NCBI GenBank assembly: GCA_033809415.1
Contig: JAPXLT010000027.1
Location: 1 to 26,453, forward strand
From: JAQVUB01 sp033809415
Lineage (GTDB): Bacteria > Verrucomicrobiota > Lentisphaeria > Oligosphaerales > Oligosphaeraceae
DNA: 26,453 bases
Direction: 5' to 3'
Part shown: positions 25,501 to 26,453 of the stretch, piece by piece
Layout: the number at the start of each line of letters is the position of its first letter
How positions within the stretch are numbered: position 1 is the first letter of the stretch
Notes under the pieces: generated by a model
The model's database searches: none
What the model was told of the DNA's origin: nothing
What the model saw: only the letters and a program-made list of their open reading frames with translations
Program-made: the position numbers and the translations under genes

Positions 25501-25570
25501 ATTGAGGATGATAATGGCGACGGGAATAAAGAAACTGATATCCCCACTCAATACGGAAGTCTATCTTCAT
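22502..25570 (-). CDS. Large glycoside-hydrolase-like protein without signal peptide
   Basis: A 1022-residue protein that starts MKIDFRIEWGYQFLYSRR, with no signal peptide or membrane segment, so it is probably cytoplasmic. Residues 1-355 are beta-rich, with two jelly-roll-like stretches (GTHEFELVNLNPRFFLLINRISFLP at about 246-270). About 358-640 look like a TIM barrel: LMVGADLTSVPH, GNLIVIRSHLYQDYDG, LVSFGDASGGQRYCYQAGIDYIRAETM (Glu522) and NMFYEEDSLF (Glu585/586). Those acids are candidate catalytic residues. About 720-890 resemble the glutamine-amidotransferase-like domain that follows the barrel in GH42-type enzymes (LLNLGWNTLIPEDYDKLRDFVREGGTFFSGLPQFG). A C-terminal beta domain follows. 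I cannot name a GH family. AGGGTGAG precedes the ATG. A 23-bp inverted-repeat site lies at 25645-25667 upstream. Confidence 0.8.
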   Translation of the reverse strand: MKIDFRIEWGYQFLYSRRHYHPQYIWDGHLECENGHLESLSLYHYPRCISGPTSCPKEIPLTGNSWQETTRRALSGLHVIAEVEPDAVFHLVTASGTFDFTAQQIAQEGRIVFEVGPKYGYCHVSVIRTGFLWFRPPLRAGEAALDADELPLPVHEWARMRSAWLAPGDAVRFSAHLTQSGEQIFHLIAMAAKYFDPEVENQVCDTFPMILKCDGVPVAEFKHYFRKHYVVQILEDVWTRFKAAAGTHEFELVNLNPRFFLLINRISFLPSAAPAEELVLPRWVITGEQAYGRIHHSGAPCSCVVHYAGMSQKLQLNPGWNEFPFILSEPGLNVEFVTDTNLRGTVAEVWKVPAEKHPLMVGADLTSVPHDDSGEMEWLLDYMNRTRMGNLIVIRSHLYQDYDGHQHRKVDDALLEKWGKYCLEHGIHVEAATDFESGALARAAGNMMHAAGYHELTGVLYAVDPDHEIRPESMREAAENYVAFLREKADRIHRSVRLVSFGDASGGQRYCYQAGIDYIRAETMVPNTMHLCSLARTASEAMSDGTWGVHIATQHAMQPYFANQLGLFFLSLYQSWMMGANMFYEEDSLFVMWKEERQCWDDALTSGKRQMLREFYHFVMTHPRQGHSCRPIAFLEGRYAAPFNGFVCGGEQDPHYSVWGQFGRNLPEWGHAQPEKCRQLLDVLMPGCLTHPLRQKYEKQRHFFAGTPYGDFDEVPVESDSGFFHRYKLLLNLGWNTLIPEDYDKLRDFVREGGTFFSGLPQFGTQEKRDFTDFRLFRSGDLSELCGIKVFGPTSHEFSGQWNCAGREVIPEVELSAMPSDFTGEDGPCRLAAVELAGAEIVAWDAVTALPLLTRYRYGKGVAYVITAWAYPGHEALQRFAAAWINKLAREHRGEWFVKDPSKEVFWTVRRFDDARCGQLFMLNTDWTLPGNRKPVAVHVGALCFDYEVIERVPAMLTVAGSQVLETAPENYLEFCGVHGNSAEFSLHSCGNAVVKVRSAAGVREISLPVKPGGAVFQIELD

Positions 25571-25644
25571 GCTGACTCACCCTATACCTGAATCCATGAA
25601 GCAAAAAACGCATCGTTATTTTTACGGATTCAGGAACTCTGATT

Positions 25645-25667
25645 TTGAAAAAATGACGATTTTTCAA
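25645..25667. promoter_or_regulatory. Candidate operator upstream of the 1022-residue gene
   Basis: TTGAAAAA and TTTTTCAA form a perfect 8-bp inverted repeat around a 7-nt spacer (ATGACGA). It lies about 75 bp upstream of the start codon on the minus strand, where a regulator would bind. No regulator gene is adjacent in the window. AT-richness makes chance occurrence possible. Confidence 0.4.
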
Positions 25668-25836
25668 CCGGCTGCACTCGCAGCCTGGTTATATTTCTTC
25701 GAAAAACATGCCTCTATGGACTCATTTGACCTCCCTTCGATGTTTTTTGTGCGAAAAACACATGTCATGGGCGCAAGCGTCCCTTTCGTGTCGCCTTGCA
25801 ACACTACTGGCTGGAATGACTACTGGCGGACTCAGT

Positions 25837-26453
25837 TCAGCATCGCGCATAAATCTCCTTCATTATAAAGAAGTTATGGCAGTTCTTCCCGAACTTCTGG
25901 AAGAGCTGGTTGGCGTGCCTGACGATCTTGCAGCCGACCTTGATGAAGTCAAGCAGCACTGTGCGGAGGCGGTAGCGCAACTGGGCGGGTTCTTCATCGT
26001 CCACAGGAGGCATTGCAATCTCCAGCGCCGCCTGGCCTATGAAGCGGAGGCAGTTGAAAGCCATGGTCGCCAGGGCGTTTGTCTTCAGGTTCCCGCTGGG
26101 GAGAAGCTCAATTCCCATGTCGCTCTTGAGTTCGCTGTGGAACTGCTCGCTGGCGCCGTGGTCGCGGTACAGGGCGGCGCACTGGCGCACGGAATACTGC
26201 AGGCTGGTCCACCAGCTGCTGAGTTCAATGGAGGGTATCAGCAGCGCCTGCCCGTCGGCAAGGACGGTGCGCTCAACGGCCTCCACAACCATGAAGCCGC
26301 TGTATCCGGGGAAGCCGGCAGGGGGGCCTGTCGCTTCTGACGCCGCGGTAGATGACCTTCCCGGGGCGCACCTGCTCGGGAGTCTCGTCGTAGCGGATGC
26401 TGTCAAGAAGCTGCTCCAGGCTTTCCTTGCGCGGATTGCGCTTGACCAGGTAC
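25837..26453 (-). pseudogene. IS1380-family transposase, 3' part, frameshifted and cut by window edge
   Basis: The coding frame enters at the right edge (YLVKRNPRKESLEQLLDSIR, then GKVIYRGV) and runs to a six-C tract (plus strand G6, 26321-26326). There the frame must change to continue as PAGFPGYSGFMVVEAVER. From there it shows the family hallmarks YRDHGASEQFHSELKSDMG (catalytic Glu region), LPSGNLKTNALATMAFNCLR and a basic LRTVLLDFIKVGCKIVRHA ending. Shortening C6 to C5 restores one frame. DDE transposases of this group move by cut and paste. The frameshift suggests an inactive copy, or an indel at a homopolymer, or a programmed slip. Only the C-terminal third or so is in the window. No terminal inverted repeat could be found in 25571-25836, which otherwise holds no gene. 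Confidence 0.88.

Overview
The window most likely comes from a member of the Lentisphaerota (Victivallis-like) or a close PVC-group relative. The main clue is a pseudopilin-like protein (4107-4868) with the FTLIELLVVIAIIAILASM leader and a C-terminal DGH motif, a family greatly expanded in that phylum. Very large secreted glycan-active proteins and long, repeat-rich intergenic spaces fit the same picture. This assignment is an inference from the sequence, not a database result.

Region 1 (1-16500) is a carbohydrate-utilisation island. Four paralogous secreted proteins of about 1000-1160 residues (426-3914, 5097-8135, 9461-12934, 13043-16123) are all on the + strand. They share an N-terminal LamG-like domain (eroded in the fourth), a beta-rich domain, and a glycosidase-like TIM barrel that resembles the DUF6259 group, with conserved HDQ and G/C-E-E/D motifs. 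Three of the four also end in a CBM6-like domain. A pseudopilin gene lies between the first two. An AraC regulator (8411-9292, minus) is divergent from the third and probably controls the array. The island is bracketed by mirrored repeats: about 54 bp (328-381 / 16137-16190) and 30 bp (1-30 / 16463-16492) in inverted orientation. More copies of the outer repeat family lie between the genes.

Region 2 (16520-19318, minus) is a compact housekeeping operon: an FtsW-type SEDS protein, a ROK-family sugar kinase that has lost the usual zinc cysteines, and a GNAT acetyltransferase.

Region 3 (19319-22500) is a decayed accessory zone on both sides of a tRNA-Leu(CAA). It holds a toxin-antitoxin-like pair (an unrecognised 257-residue protein overlapping a frameshifted PIN-domain gene by ATGA), a palindromic operator candidate at the ribosome-binding site, a strong terminator after the tRNA, and several small broken reading frames.

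Region 4 (22502-26453, minus) holds a 1022-residue glycoside-hydrolase-like protein without a signal peptide, which could act on oligosaccharides inside the cell. It is followed by the 3' part of an IS1380-type transposase that carries a frameshift at a six-C run and leaves the window at its right edge.

Taken together, the secreted paralogs may cleave a complex glycan outside the cytoplasm, with AraC as the sensor. The ROK kinase and the cytoplasmic hydrolase could serve downstream sugar metabolism. The glycan substrate cannot be read from the sequence.
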